From: a virus
Length of the DNA stretch: 41,562 nucleotides
Virus record (IMG/VR): IMGVR_UViG_3300007640_010161
Span: 1 to 41,562 of that record
Direction: 5' to 3' (one strand)
The translations under genes were made by a program, and so were the position numbers. The notes beneath the pieces were generated by a model. It saw only the letters and a program-made list of their open reading frames with translations, had not been told where the DNA came from and did no database searches. Of this stretch, positions 16,527-24,591 are shown piece after piece (within the stretch, counting starts at the first letter, position 1; every line of letters begins with the position of its first letter).

Positions 16527-16947
16527 TTTGTATATTTAAAAGATATTGATTGATTTGATTTAGATGTAGAAAGCTATAGTTAGAATATGAGTTTTTAGTT
16601 TTTAGATATAACTCCATATCGGCTGTAATCATACTGATATCGCATATAGAAACTAATCTATTATAGTTCTGTTTTGTATCAAACAAAGACGAAACGTTTC
16701 CATGATTAACCACCACTATTTTGCTTAAAAATTTTTTATATATTGGTAAAATTGTTTCTAGCTTATCGAGGTCTACTATATATATGTCATATACTTCAAA
16801 CAAAGATATGTTTTTATAATCAAATATGTTAAAGTAACTATCGCTAATATATTTTATGATATTTTCTTTGTATTGAGTATTTAATAATAAATTTATTGGT
16901 TTGGTGTTTGTTGTATATTTGTCTATAATTTTAGAAACAATTGTCAT
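16516..16947 (-). CDS. Half-size GT-B-like protein
   Basis: 143 residues from the ATG at 16947, which has AGAGG 8 bases upstream; an in-frame ATG at 16986 would lengthen the overlap with the upstream gene to 56 bases and has no binding site. The sequence KPINLLLNTQYKENIIKYI, then YDIYIVDLDKLE, then KIVVVNHGNVSSL resembles the N-terminal half of a GT-B glycosyltransferase: acceptor-binding Rossmann-like domain with an xxNHG element. The donor-binding half is absent. It lies among other half-size proteins of the same flavour. Its role is unknown; it could act as a dimer with another half. Confidence 0.5.
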   Translation of the reverse strand: MTIVSKIIDKYTTNTKPINLLLNTQYKENIIKYISDSYFNIFDYKNISLFEVYDIYIVDLDKLETILPIYKKFLSKIVVVNHGNVSSLFDTKQNYNRLVSICDISMITADMELYLKTKNSYSNYSFLHLNQINQYLLNIQNEQ

Positions 16948-18028
16948 CGAATATACCTCTTGGGTTGAATTTGAGATAGCAATCATTTTCTATATTTTTG
17001 TTCATTAATGTATTATATATTAAAACAAGTTTTTCTTTTATAGATTCGTCTAATATGTTAGGATATAAATTAAACTCATTAAAATATGATTGTGAATAAT
17101 TTACAAAATTTCTAAAACTAGACCTATACGTTTGTATCAAATATTTTGGATCAAAAAATAAAATATCAGAAATATCACATATTGATATACAAAATTTCGA
17201 CATTTCGTGAGCTAATAAAACATGGTTGTTTGTTCTGTAGTCTATATTAATATAGCAGTCTCCATCCTTGTGGAATTTAACGTATGAAGCTTTATCCATC
17301 CATGGGTTGCCAGATATAATTGTTACCAATTGGTTAATTAAACTCTTGTTTATAAAAACCATATTATCAGTTATATTTTGTAATATTTTTTGAACAGGTT
17401 TTTCTGTATCCGAATTGCAAGAATTATCAACAAATATAGACAGTTTAACATTTGATGTTTTATAGAAAGTTGCAAGAAAATTAAAAATTAAGTTTTCCAA
17501 ATTTTGTATTTGAGAAAGATCTATTACTGTATAATAGTTTATGATTTTATCATTTGATGATAAATTGTCGTGTTGGGTTATATCTATCGGATCAGTTAAT
17601 AACATAGAATCATGGGGGTATCCTACGATTTTAATTTTTTTTTCATCTACTATTTCAGACAAAAATATTTTGTAATTTTTATCCCAAACCCATATTTCAT
17701 CGAATAAAGATATTTTATTTTGTATGCTAGGTTTTCTAGTTATAAAATGATCTGGATTATATATTACTATATTTTTGTACCCTTGATGTACTTCTAACAA
17801 ATCGATTGGAATATATTGTATTATTGTATCAATATTTTGTTTTTGAAAATTATATTCGCACAATTGTTCTACAAACTTTGGCACATTGATACTGCTAAAA
17901 TCCGGAACATTCTCCATGCAAACATCTGTTGTTTTGCCTAAAATTTGGGCAATACAGTATGATAAATACCCATCTTTTGTTGCAGATTCGTAACTTGACA
18001 AATATAATTTTTTATTTGTTGTATGCAT
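16931..18028 (-). CDS. GT-B-like glycosyltransferase family protein, divergent
   Basis: 365 residues. The N-terminal half reads KLYLSSYESATKDGYLSYC, then KNIVIYNPDHFI, then FDEIWVWDKNYKIFL and KIKIVGYPHD. This is the path of a GT-B acceptor domain followed by the linker to the donor domain. The C-terminal half has the matching helix/strand pattern (NDKIINYYTVIDLSQ, VKLSIFVDN, CYINIDYR, LLAHEMSKFCI), but the usual G-x-P-x-x-E-A is replaced by LLAHEMSKF. It is probably a divergent GT4-like transferase. It starts inside the 3' end of the GT4 gene (17-base overlap), without a ribosome binding site. Donor and acceptor are unknown. Confidence 0.55.
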   Translation of the reverse strand: MHTTNKKLYLSSYESATKDGYLSYCIAQILGKTTDVCMENVPDFSSINVPKFVEQLCEYNFQKQNIDTIIQYIPIDLLEVHQGYKNIVIYNPDHFITRKPSIQNKISLFDEIWVWDKNYKIFLSEIVDEKKIKIVGYPHDSMLLTDPIDITQHDNLSSNDKIINYYTVIDLSQIQNLENLIFNFLATFYKTSNVKLSIFVDNSCNSDTEKPVQKILQNITDNMVFINKSLINQLVTIISGNPWMDKASYVKFHKDGDCYINIDYRTNNHVLLAHEMSKFCISICDISDILFFDPKYLIQTYRSSFRNFVNYSQSYFNEFNLYPNILDESIKEKLVLIYNTLMNKNIENDCYLKFNPRGIFDDNCF

Positions 18029-19622
18029 ACAAAATATAGTCTTCCACTAATTTTTCTTTAGAGCAGCGTAATTCGTCTATGAAGGCTTTCATATTGGTGT
18101 ATTTTTCCAGTTTTTCTAGTGCTTGGTTTTTATCAAATGGAACAATCTTGTTATTACTATCCCTACTAATGCCATAATCCATTTCTACTAAAGTAGTTTG
18201 TATAAAATTGGTGAACATTAATTTTTTATCGAGTATAATATTTTCGCATATGTCTTTTATTAAATCAAAATTAGATAATTTGTTGTTAATATAAATTTTT
18301 TCAGATAAAGAGTATTGCTTTTCTTCTTGCCAATTACAATTGCTGGATATATCGATATCGTCAAATATTTCCTCCCAAATTTTGCTTATATTATCCCAAT
18401 TATAAAGCTCTTGAGTTTTTTTGCAAACTTCCACTTTTTTATTGTTTTTGTATACAACATCCGAAGATATATAATCATTTATTAATCCAACCGTATGTTC
18501 TATATCTGGATAAGCTCTTTTGGCATGGTTTTCTATTTCATAAGAAAGAGAACTCAAATTTATTGCGTAACCACCAATGTTTCTTACAATTTCTGACATC
18601 GCACTATAATCAACAGACATAACTGGTACGCCACAAGCAGAAGCTTCTATTTGTGGCATTCCAAAGCCTTCGCATACCGCATATTGTATATACAGATCAA
18701 ACATATTGTATATATCAGACAAGTCTTCATCCGATATACCATCGGAAGTACTGCTTAATGTACATTGAAAATTGTTACATTTAGGACAAAATGTTTGTGG
18801 TCCTACAAACTTAGACGGGAAAAAATGTGAACAACTTTTGCATTTATAAGTAAAATAAACATAATTAGTAATGCCAAAATCTAATAACAGTGAAGGTATA
18901 TTCCAACCGGCCATTTCCGGAAAGGTAGTATGCAAATATAAAATAGCATTAGAATTTTTTTCTCGAACTTTGGATAAAACTTCGAATAATCCAGGTATTA
19001 ACTTTCTTCTTTGATTGCGCATTACTGATCCGATAACAAAGCTATCCTGAGGTATACCGAAATCAGTTCTTCTGTTACGTTTAGGTTTAAATATATCTGT
19101 ATTTATACCTGCAGGAGTAGTTTTTGGCCAAAGATTATCAAATTTTTTTAGATATTCTTTAGCCCATAATGTATAAGGCACCAAAACATCGGCAGTATTA
19201 AAAGACGTCAACCATTCTGTTTTTTGCGGTATAGAATCCATTGCTGGCATTATTACCCATTTAAAAAACCTTCTAAGAGGAGAAGATGATTCGAAATCAA
19301 ACATCCAAGGATCTCTTACATCAAAAACTATATCTGGTTTAAAGTCTAAACATACTATATCAAATCTCCAATGACCAAACTGATTAATAGGACTCGACTT
19401 ATATTTTTTAAATCTCTCATCTTTTGCATCAACACCGTTTGCATAGTACATCCAAGGTATGGATTTTGATCTTGGGTCGTTTACGGTTCCATAACATCCA
19501 AGTTCTGCTATTTCGTATTTATCGGTTTTATATAATCTAGAAAGAATTTCTCGACCATAATTGGCATAACCAGAATTTAAAAAACTGGCTTCATTGCATA
19601 GCAGTATTCTTTTTTTTCTCAT
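18012..19622 (-). CDS. GT4-family glycosyltransferase with inserted zinc ribbon
   Basis: 536 residues. The N-terminus KRILLCNEASFLNSGYANYG is a GT4 opening (acceptor domain, glycine-rich loop). The donor domain starts near residue 190 (DSFVIGSVMRNQRRK), and CEGFGMPQIEASACGVPVM at ~residues 320-340 is the nucleotide-sugar-binding G-x-P-x-x-E-A signature of retaining GT4 enzymes. An unusual C-x2-C-x14-C-x2-C zinc ribbon lies at ~residues 258-282, inside the donor domain. The C-terminal ~130 residues are helical. It would transfer a sugar from an NDP donor; the substrate is unknown. The ATG has no ribosome binding site. It follows a hairpin after ssb, so it may have its own promoter. Confidence 0.75.
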   Translation of the reverse strand: MRKKRILLCNEASFLNSGYANYGREILSRLYKTDKYEIAELGCYGTVNDPRSKSIPWMYYANGVDAKDERFKKYKSSPINQFGHWRFDIVCLDFKPDIVFDVRDPWMFDFESSSPLRRFFKWVIMPAMDSIPQKTEWLTSFNTADVLVPYTLWAKEYLKKFDNLWPKTTPAGINTDIFKPKRNRRTDFGIPQDSFVIGSVMRNQRRKLIPGLFEVLSKVREKNSNAILYLHTTFPEMAGWNIPSLLLDFGITNYVYFTYKCKSCSHFFPSKFVGPQTFCPKCNNFQCTLSSTSDGISDEDLSDIYNMFDLYIQYAVCEGFGMPQIEASACGVPVMSVDYSAMSEIVRNIGGYAINLSSLSYEIENHAKRAYPDIEHTVGLINDYISSDVVYKNNKKVEVCKKTQELYNWDNISKIWEEIFDDIDISSNCNWQEEKQYSLSEKIYINNKLSNFDLIKDICENIILDKKLMFTNFIQTTLVEMDYGISRDSNNKIVPFDKNQALEKLEKYTNMKAFIDELRCSKEKLVEDYILYAYNK

Positions 19623-19639
19623 AGTTTCAGTATATGCAA

Positions 19640-19671
19640 AATAGCCGGCGACCGTTAAATCGCCAGCTATT
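19640..19671 (-). terminator. Hairpin terminator after ssb
   Basis: On the - strand, AATAGCTGGCGA and TCGCCGGCTATT can pair over 12 positions (one T-G wobble) around an 8-base loop, followed by TTTTGC. This is a strong stem with a short U-tract, placed 20 bases after the ssb stop and before the carbohydrate cluster. It should end or attenuate ssb transcripts. Confidence 0.7.
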
Positions 19672-19691
19672 CCACATAATTAATTGGTTTT

Positions 19692-20069
19692 TCAGAATGC
19701 GACGGCTTCGACTTCTTCGTTGGCCTTATCCGTATTTTTCTTTTTAGAAAGCTTAGCAATTTTAGCAAAATTACTAACTCTAACTTTCATTGTCGAATGC
19801 TTTACGCCATCCTTTTCCCATGAATCATTTCTCAATGAGCCTTCAACAAATACAAGATCTCCCTTTTTAAAAGTTTCAGAGATTGTATCTGCTCCAGAAT
19901 CCCATGCTTCACATGGAATAAAAGAAGTTATCTTATCCCGGGATCCATCGGCTCTAGTAAATTCTCTAGAAACAGCAACGGTAAAATTTACCACCGAAGT
20001 ACCCTTTTCTCCCACACTTCTTAATTCAGGATCACGAGCCAAATTACCACGCAAAATAACAGTATTCAT
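19692..20069 (-). CDS. ssb: Single-stranded DNA-binding protein
   Basis: 125 residues. The OB-fold of bacterial SSB is plain: NTVILRGNLARDPELR at the start, VVNFTVAVSREF, then FIPCEAWDSGAD, KKGDLVFVEGSLRNDSWE and TMKVRVSNFAKI. It would coat single-stranded DNA at the replication fork and during recombination, usually as a tetramer. It is shorter than the ~178-residue E. coli protein: the flexible linker is reduced to a Lys-rich then Glu-rich stretch, and the tail ends EAVAF rather than DDIPF. The acidic tip that docks partner proteins is thus weakly kept. ATG has AAAGG 8 bases upstream. A strong promoter lies just before it and a hairpin terminator after it, so it can be transcribed alone. 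Confidence 0.95.
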   Translation of the reverse strand: MNTVILRGNLARDPELRSVGEKGTSVVNFTVAVSREFTRADGSRDKITSFIPCEAWDSGADTISETFKKGDLVFVEGSLRNDSWEKDGVKHSTMKVRVSNFAKIAKLSKKKNTDKANEEVEAVAF

Positions 20070-20128
20070 ATAAATTACCTTTCACTTATAAATGTTGAAA
20101 CCAATGACACTCAACGGACCTTATTCTT

Positions 20129-20157
20129 ATAATAACATCTGGACCAGGATCGGTCAA
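20129..20157 (-). promoter_or_regulatory. Sigma-70-like promoter of ssb
   Basis: TTGACC (20157-20152), a 17-base spacer and TATTAT (20134-20129) on the - strand. The -35 begins 3 bases after the stop codon of the DnaE C-terminal gene. The expected start is near 20122, giving a leader of about 50 bases with AAAGG before the ssb ATG. The spacer contains CTGGTCCAG, an odd-centre palindrome that could be an operator. Confidence 0.75.
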
Positions 20158-20160
20158 GCC

Positions 20161-21798
20161 CTAGACTTGCCATATTTTTTTAACTATCAACGAGTCTCCT
20201 TCCTTGTTCTTATTTCCACTTATAACTACAGTGTTGCCTGGCTCTATCAGATCTTTAAATTCTGAAAATGCTTCTGGAAACAATATCACAGAGTCCACAC
20301 TTCCTATTGAATCTGAAATCGTAACAAAAGCCATTTCACTGCCTGGATTTTTTCCTTTTTTTGTTTTAGTTATTTTTACATCTATTATTTCACTAGCAAT
20401 ACTAATTGTTTTTAATAAAGTATTCTTAAATTCTGAACAAGTAATATTAGCCCCCAAATGATCACAACCATCTATTTTTGAACACGTTAAGGCTACTCCT
20501 AGAATAGCGTACTCGTTATCCGCTATCCATTCGGGGCTATCTATAAGCGTATATGGGGGATTTTGTAAGATTTTTAAAGCATCAGATATAGCTTTATGTC
20601 GTTTAGAAGAAGATAGCATCTGCCCTCTTCCTGTGGGCGATTCCAAAACTTTCGATAACAAATCTTCTGTGCTTTCAAGACCTATTAAACATTCATTATT
20701 CAATATATTCGAATATTCTTTACTAGTAAATACAGACAAACAATTTAAACACGCTATCATATAGTTTCTACTGTATTTCATGTAGTCTAAACCTCCGGCA
20801 GTAATCATATTTTTCACTGCGGATGAGTTCATATGTCTTAATATTTTTATATAAAGTTCTGGAAACTTTATGTTTGGTATATCAAAGTTATTATCATCAA
20901 TTATTTTTTTTAATTTTTTATATACGGATAAACCAAAGCCTTTTATATTGGTTAAACCGAAGCATATTTTTTGTTCGTGCAAAAGAAAATTTTCATTCAT
21001 CAGCCTTAAATCGGGTAGCATCACGCTTATGCCCATTTCTTTTGCATTATTCACTAATTCTCTAATTTCTCGTTGTGGATTAATTTTGTCTTTAGCAAAC
21101 ATTAAATACGACAAGAAAAAAACTTTAGGGAAATGAGATTTTGCATAAGCTGACAAAAATGCATTAAACGCATAACTAACCGCATGAGACTTATTAAAAG
21201 AATATCTTTGAGATTTTTCGATCCAATTAAACAATTCTGTAGCTTCTGAATTAGAAACTATATTTAATTTCTTGGCGCCAGATATAAACTTTTCTTTAAG
21301 TTTCGCCATTTCTTCTGGTTTTTTCTTGCCGATTGCTTTACGTAGCATGTCTGCTTGTTGCAGATCAAAACCAGCTATTTTCTGAGCTATTTGCATAGCC
21401 TGTTCTTGATAAATCATTTCTCCGTATGTTTTATTCAAAATATCTTTTAAGGCAGGATGGAAGTAGTCTACCGCTTCTTTTCCATTTTTTTTATCTATAT
21501 AATGATTAGTTACACTCTTGCCTTCTCTAAAAGCTTCCAAACATCCTGGTCTCATTATGCTAACTAAAGCCGCTAGTTCTTCTATATTTGAAGGTTTCAA
21601 TCTTTTAGCAAGAGACTGTCCTAATCTGGACTCTAATTGAAAACACCCTTTGGTGTTTCCATCTGACAAGATTTGCCACGTTCTTCGACAACCTAAATTA
21701 ATTTTAGATATATCTAAATTAAAATATATATTTGGTATCTTTTGTTCTTTGATAATATCAAAAGAGCATCCGCAAGATTTATAAACAAACTGTTTCAT
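20161..21798 (-). CDS. dnaE: DNA polymerase III alpha subunit, C-terminal part
   Basis: 545 residues. After a ~55-residue unmatched N-terminus (MKQFVYKSCGCSFDI...), the sequence joins bacterial DnaE at TKGCFQLESRLGQSLAKRL and continues through ALVSIMRPG, YGEMIYQEQAMQIAQ, DMLRKAIGKKKPEEMAK and RYSFNKSHAVSYAF (fingers and thumb regions). A helix-hairpin-helix-like segment (FGLTNIKGFGLSVYKKL) and a C-terminal OB domain (AFVTISDSIGSVDSVILF, then NTVVISGNKNKEG) follow. The catalytic aspartates lie in the other gene, so this product must pair with it. No intein motif or split-intein remnant is visible at its start. It starts in TAATG with the exonuclease gene and ends 3 bases before the ssb promoter. 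Confidence 0.95.
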   Translation of the reverse strand: MKQFVYKSCGCSFDIIKEQKIPNIYFNLDISKINLGCRRTWQILSDGNTKGCFQLESRLGQSLAKRLKPSNIEELAALVSIMRPGCLEAFREGKSVTNHYIDKKNGKEAVDYFHPALKDILNKTYGEMIYQEQAMQIAQKIAGFDLQQADMLRKAIGKKKPEEMAKLKEKFISGAKKLNIVSNSEATELFNWIEKSQRYSFNKSHAVSYAFNAFLSAYAKSHFPKVFFLSYLMFAKDKINPQREIRELVNNAKEMGISVMLPDLRLMNENFLLHEQKICFGLTNIKGFGLSVYKKLKKIIDDNNFDIPNIKFPELYIKILRHMNSSAVKNMITAGGLDYMKYSRNYMIACLNCLSVFTSKEYSNILNNECLIGLESTEDLLSKVLESPTGRGQMLSSSKRHKAISDALKILQNPPYTLIDSPEWIADNEYAILGVALTCSKIDGCDHLGANITCSEFKNTLLKTISIASEIIDVKITKTKKGKNPGSEMAFVTISDSIGSVDSVILFPEAFSEFKDLIEPGNTVVISGNKNKEGDSLIVKKIWQV

Positions 21799-22496
21799 TA
21801 GCCAATAAAAGAATTCTGGAACTTGATTTTTTTGAATAAATTTCTATGCAATCTTAAGAATCTAATAAGTATTTCTGCGGTGTCTTTGACGTCTTTAAGA
21901 GCATCATGAGCATTTTCTCCAGATATACCCATATATTTTCTAACATTGTCAAGAGTTAGGCTGTCTAAATCTGAAGATCCCTCAAACCAATAAAATAACA
22001 AATTCATGATATCCACAGTATCTCTAGGATAAAATAAATCAGTATTACCTTCCTTGTTTAGATTTTTATATTTTTTGCTCAATCTTTCTACTATTTTAAG
22101 ATCAAATCTAAATATATTATATCCTGCAGCTATAGGAGCGCTAAACATAGATTTTCTACTGCTGCGAGTATGATAATTTTGTAAGTATTGAACAAAACAA
22201 TTCCAAGACTGTGTTTGGTCGGGATATTCTTTCCAATTTGATAAAACTTTTTTAGGTGTTATGCCTAAAATTTTACCGTGCCAATCCAATATGTCTGAAT
22301 CATCGTAAGGGTTTTCGTCTTGAGATTCTGATAGTTTATCCGGCTTCAGATTAATATTGAACTCTGAATTGTCTATAATTTCTAACTTTACTGGATCTAT
22401 CATGACAGCAGCTATTTGTACTGGGCTGCATATAGATGGATCAGATCCGTCTGTCTCCATATCGAAGACACAAATTTTCCTATTTTTTATAAGCAT
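21798..22496 (-). CDS. DnaQ-like DEDDh 3'-5' exonuclease
   Basis: 232 residues. Exo I is FDMETDG (residues 11-17, with the metal-binding Asp and Glu). Exo II lies in AAGYNIFRFDLKIVERL, and Exo III is NAHDALKDVKDTAEIL with the His and Asp of the DEDDh class. It should proofread for the Pol III alpha whose two halves lie on either side of it, as DnaQ epsilon does in bacteria. It is close to the usual epsilon length (~240 residues), but I see no clear clamp-binding motif. The ATG lies 3 bases after the stop of the upstream small gene; its stop overlaps the DnaE C-terminal start by one base. Confidence 0.9.
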   Translation of the reverse strand: MLIKNRKICVFDMETDGSDPSICSPVQIAAVMIDPVKLEIIDNSEFNINLKPDKLSESQDENPYDDSDILDWHGKILGITPKKVLSNWKEYPDQTQSWNCFVQYLQNYHTRSSRKSMFSAPIAAGYNIFRFDLKIVERLSKKYKNLNKEGNTDLFYPRDTVDIMNLLFYWFEGSSDLDSLTLDNVRKYMGISGENAHDALKDVKDTAEILIRFLRLHRNLFKKIKFQNSFIG

Positions 22497-22499
22497 TAA

Positions 22500-22685
22500 T
22501 CAGTTATTATCTGTTACTTTGGTAACTTCCTCTAATGGCTTAATAACAATCTTGGGGTTGGGATCACCAGTTAATCTAGCATTACAACCAACTTTACAAC
22601 AAGAAACACGTTCCTCTTTAACTTTAACATGTTCAACATTGTTGTATAGAAATTTTTCACCTACTTTTAATTCAAAGAATTTCAT
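22500..22685 (-). CDS. Small conserved-type phage protein, function unknown
   Basis: 61 residues: MKFFELKVGEKFLYNNVEHVKV, then a CC-x3-C cluster (VSCCKVGCNARLT) and a charged tail. It has the F-x-x-L-x-x-G-x-x-F-x-x-N/G pattern seen in many tiny beta-barrel-like proteins of aquatic phages; no function is known to me. It has a strong ribosome binding site, AAGGGAG, 8 bases before the ATG, and follows a promoter, so it opens the exonuclease/DnaE C-terminal unit. Confidence 0.75.
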   Translation of the reverse strand: MKFFELKVGEKFLYNNVEHVKVKEERVSCCKVGCNARLTGDPNPKIVIKPLEEVTKVTDNN

Positions 22686-22719
22686 TATTTATACTCCCTT
22701 AGAAACGAACACATATACC

Positions 22720-22747
22720 ATATTAGTCAAGAAGCAGAACCGGTCAA
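22720..22747 (-). promoter_or_regulatory. Putative promoter between the two DnaE halves
   Basis: TTGACC (22747-22742), a 16-base spacer and TAATAT (22725-22720) on the - strand. The -35 hexamer contains the TGA stop codon of the DnaE N-terminal gene. The stretch TTGACCG-R-T-Y-CTG is shared with the ssb promoter. It would drive the small gene, the exonuclease and the DnaE C-terminal gene. The -10 matches consensus at only 4 of 6 positions. Confidence 0.5.
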
Positions 22748-24591
22748 CCCGCTAAAAATTCGCGTACTTTCATAATTTTATCCAACAATGCTACGCCCAA
22801 TATATCAAATTTAATTACACCTATTGATTCAAGATCAGACATCTCCATACCTGCTATAGTTTGGCCGGTTTTACTATCATAAACCATAGGACATATGCTG
22901 GATAAATCTTGTGCGGACACAGCAATTCCTGCGGCGTGTTTTGATTGATGGCATTTAACGCCCTCTAAACGTATGGCCTGTTCAAATCTTTTAGACAAAG
23001 GGCCGTGCAAAGAACCATCAGACTTTATCTGACACCACTGTTTTAATTTTTTGCCTTCGTTTTCTAATGCCCATTTTATGATTGATGCTTCTCCGTACTC
23101 TTCTTTCATTTCCTGTAGATCGTCGGCAATTTTTGCTTCATCTGGTATATTTTCAGTAATCTTATTCATTTCATCAAAAGATATTGTGTCATACACCCTT
23201 AAAACTTCTTTCAATGCCCCTCTACCTTTTAAGGTATTATACGTTATCATCTGACTAACTTTATTTTCACCATACATATTTTTAATATGTTCGATAACCA
23301 ATTCTCTTTTTTCTATTGGTACATCTACATCAATATCAGGCATACTAATTCTACCACCAACATTCCTTCCTGCGTTATAGAATCTTTCAAAGATAAGATC
23401 ATATTTTATAGGATCGATAGTGGTAATTCCCAACAAATAAGATACTAAGGCCCCAGCAGCACTTCCTCTGCCTGGACCCGGAAGCCATTTATTATCTTTA
23501 ATAAAGTCTACTATGTCTTTTACTATCAAAAAATACCCAGATAAATTTGCGGACATTAATACGTTTAATTCGTAATCTAGTCTATCTTTGTAGGTTTCTG
23601 ATAGATTGTTTTCTAAAATTTTTTGATACGTAATTTTTTTCAAATACTCCGCTTCTGTATAATCCCCTGGACATTTAAATGGAGGAAGTCTTGGTTCATC
23701 CAAGATATTAAAATTTTCACACATTTGATTTATTAGGTGAGTATTGCCCAATTCCTCTTCTGTATGAAGCAGACTCATTTCTTCGTTAGACAAAATGTAA
23801 AAATTGTCTGATTTAAAAAATGTTTTTAATCCAAAGTCCTCGTTGGCTAGCAATTTTTTAGTTACATTTGGTATAGTTGTTTTGAGATTATTGCATAATA
23901 ATATTCTTTGATCTACGGCATCCGTTTTATTGGCATAGTGAGCATCTATGGATGCGACTAAATTAATATCCAACAATGATTTATTTTCTCTATAAAAATT
24001 AGTTAATAGCTTTTGAGAATCACAATTTTCTCTATCCATCAATTGAGCTTCGATAAAAACATTATTTTTACCAAACATTTCTTTTAAGATATCTATTTTG
24101 GACTTGGCTATAGTAACAGCATCACTGTTAAGTTTATCTTGACACAATATATCATTTGATACTACAGAACCGGGGTGTCCTGTCATGCATATAAAATTTT
24201 CTAAACTATACTCGGATAATTCAGATAAAGATATTCTGGGCTTATGATAAAAATATTCTTTGCTATTGGATTTAGATACGATCTTTATAAGCTCTCTCCA
24301 AGCTTTTATATTTTTGCACAAAATGAGCATATGAGATAACTTTGAATTATCTTTGGATTGTATCTTTGCAGATTCTTTACAGATGTATAATTCTATTCCC
24401 AGAATAGGCTTGATGCCTTCTTTAGACATTTTTTGATAAAATTGAACATTTCCACTAATTGTTCCATGATCGGTTATTGCACAGGATTCGATGTTTAGAT
24501 CACAACATCTTTTTGCTATTTGTTCGGGTTTCGATAATCCGTCCAAAAGGCTATAGTGAGTGTGAACATGTAAAGGTATATATGAATTCAT
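22744..24591 (-). CDS. dnaE: DNA polymerase III alpha subunit, N-terminal part (PHP and catalytic palm)
   Basis: 615 residues. The PHP domain opens the protein: HVHTHYSLLDG, SCAITDHGTISGN and LGIELYICK carry the usual metal-binding His, Asp and Glu residues, so it may be an active metal site. The polymerase core follows with LPGPGRGSAAGALVSYLLGI, then MPDIDVDVP (~residues 416-424, two catalytic aspartates) and SKHAAGIAVSA, and ends with GVIKFDILGVALLDKI (third catalytic aspartate, ~residue 595). The protein stops about 20 residues later, at the point where bacterial DnaE runs on into the fingers; that remainder is encoded by the gene at 20161-21798. It begins in an ATGA overlap with the upstream nuclease gene. 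Confidence 0.97.
   Translation of the reverse strand: MNSYIPLHVHTHYSLLDGLSKPEQIAKRCCDLNIESCAITDHGTISGNVQFYQKMSKEGIKPILGIELYICKESAKIQSKDNSKLSHMLILCKNIKAWRELIKIVSKSNSKEYFYHKPRISLSELSEYSLENFICMTGHPGSVVSNDILCQDKLNSDAVTIAKSKIDILKEMFGKNNVFIEAQLMDRENCDSQKLLTNFYRENKSLLDINLVASIDAHYANKTDAVDQRILLCNNLKTTIPNVTKKLLANEDFGLKTFFKSDNFYILSNEEMSLLHTEEELGNTHLINQMCENFNILDEPRLPPFKCPGDYTEAEYLKKITYQKILENNLSETYKDRLDYELNVLMSANLSGYFLIVKDIVDFIKDNKWLPGPGRGSAAGALVSYLLGITTIDPIKYDLIFERFYNAGRNVGGRISMPDIDVDVPIEKRELVIEHIKNMYGENKVSQMITYNTLKGRGALKEVLRVYDTISFDEMNKITENIPDEAKIADDLQEMKEEYGEASIIKWALENEGKKLKQWCQIKSDGSLHGPLSKRFEQAIRLEGVKCHQSKHAAGIAVSAQDLSSICPMVYDSKTGQTIAGMEMSDLESIGVIKFDILGVALLDKIMKVREFLAG

Noticed and set aside
20161-24591. 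Intein or intron as the cause of the DnaE split
   Set aside because: No intein splicing motifs at either end, the intervening genes are ordinary phage genes, and each half has its own start and stop.
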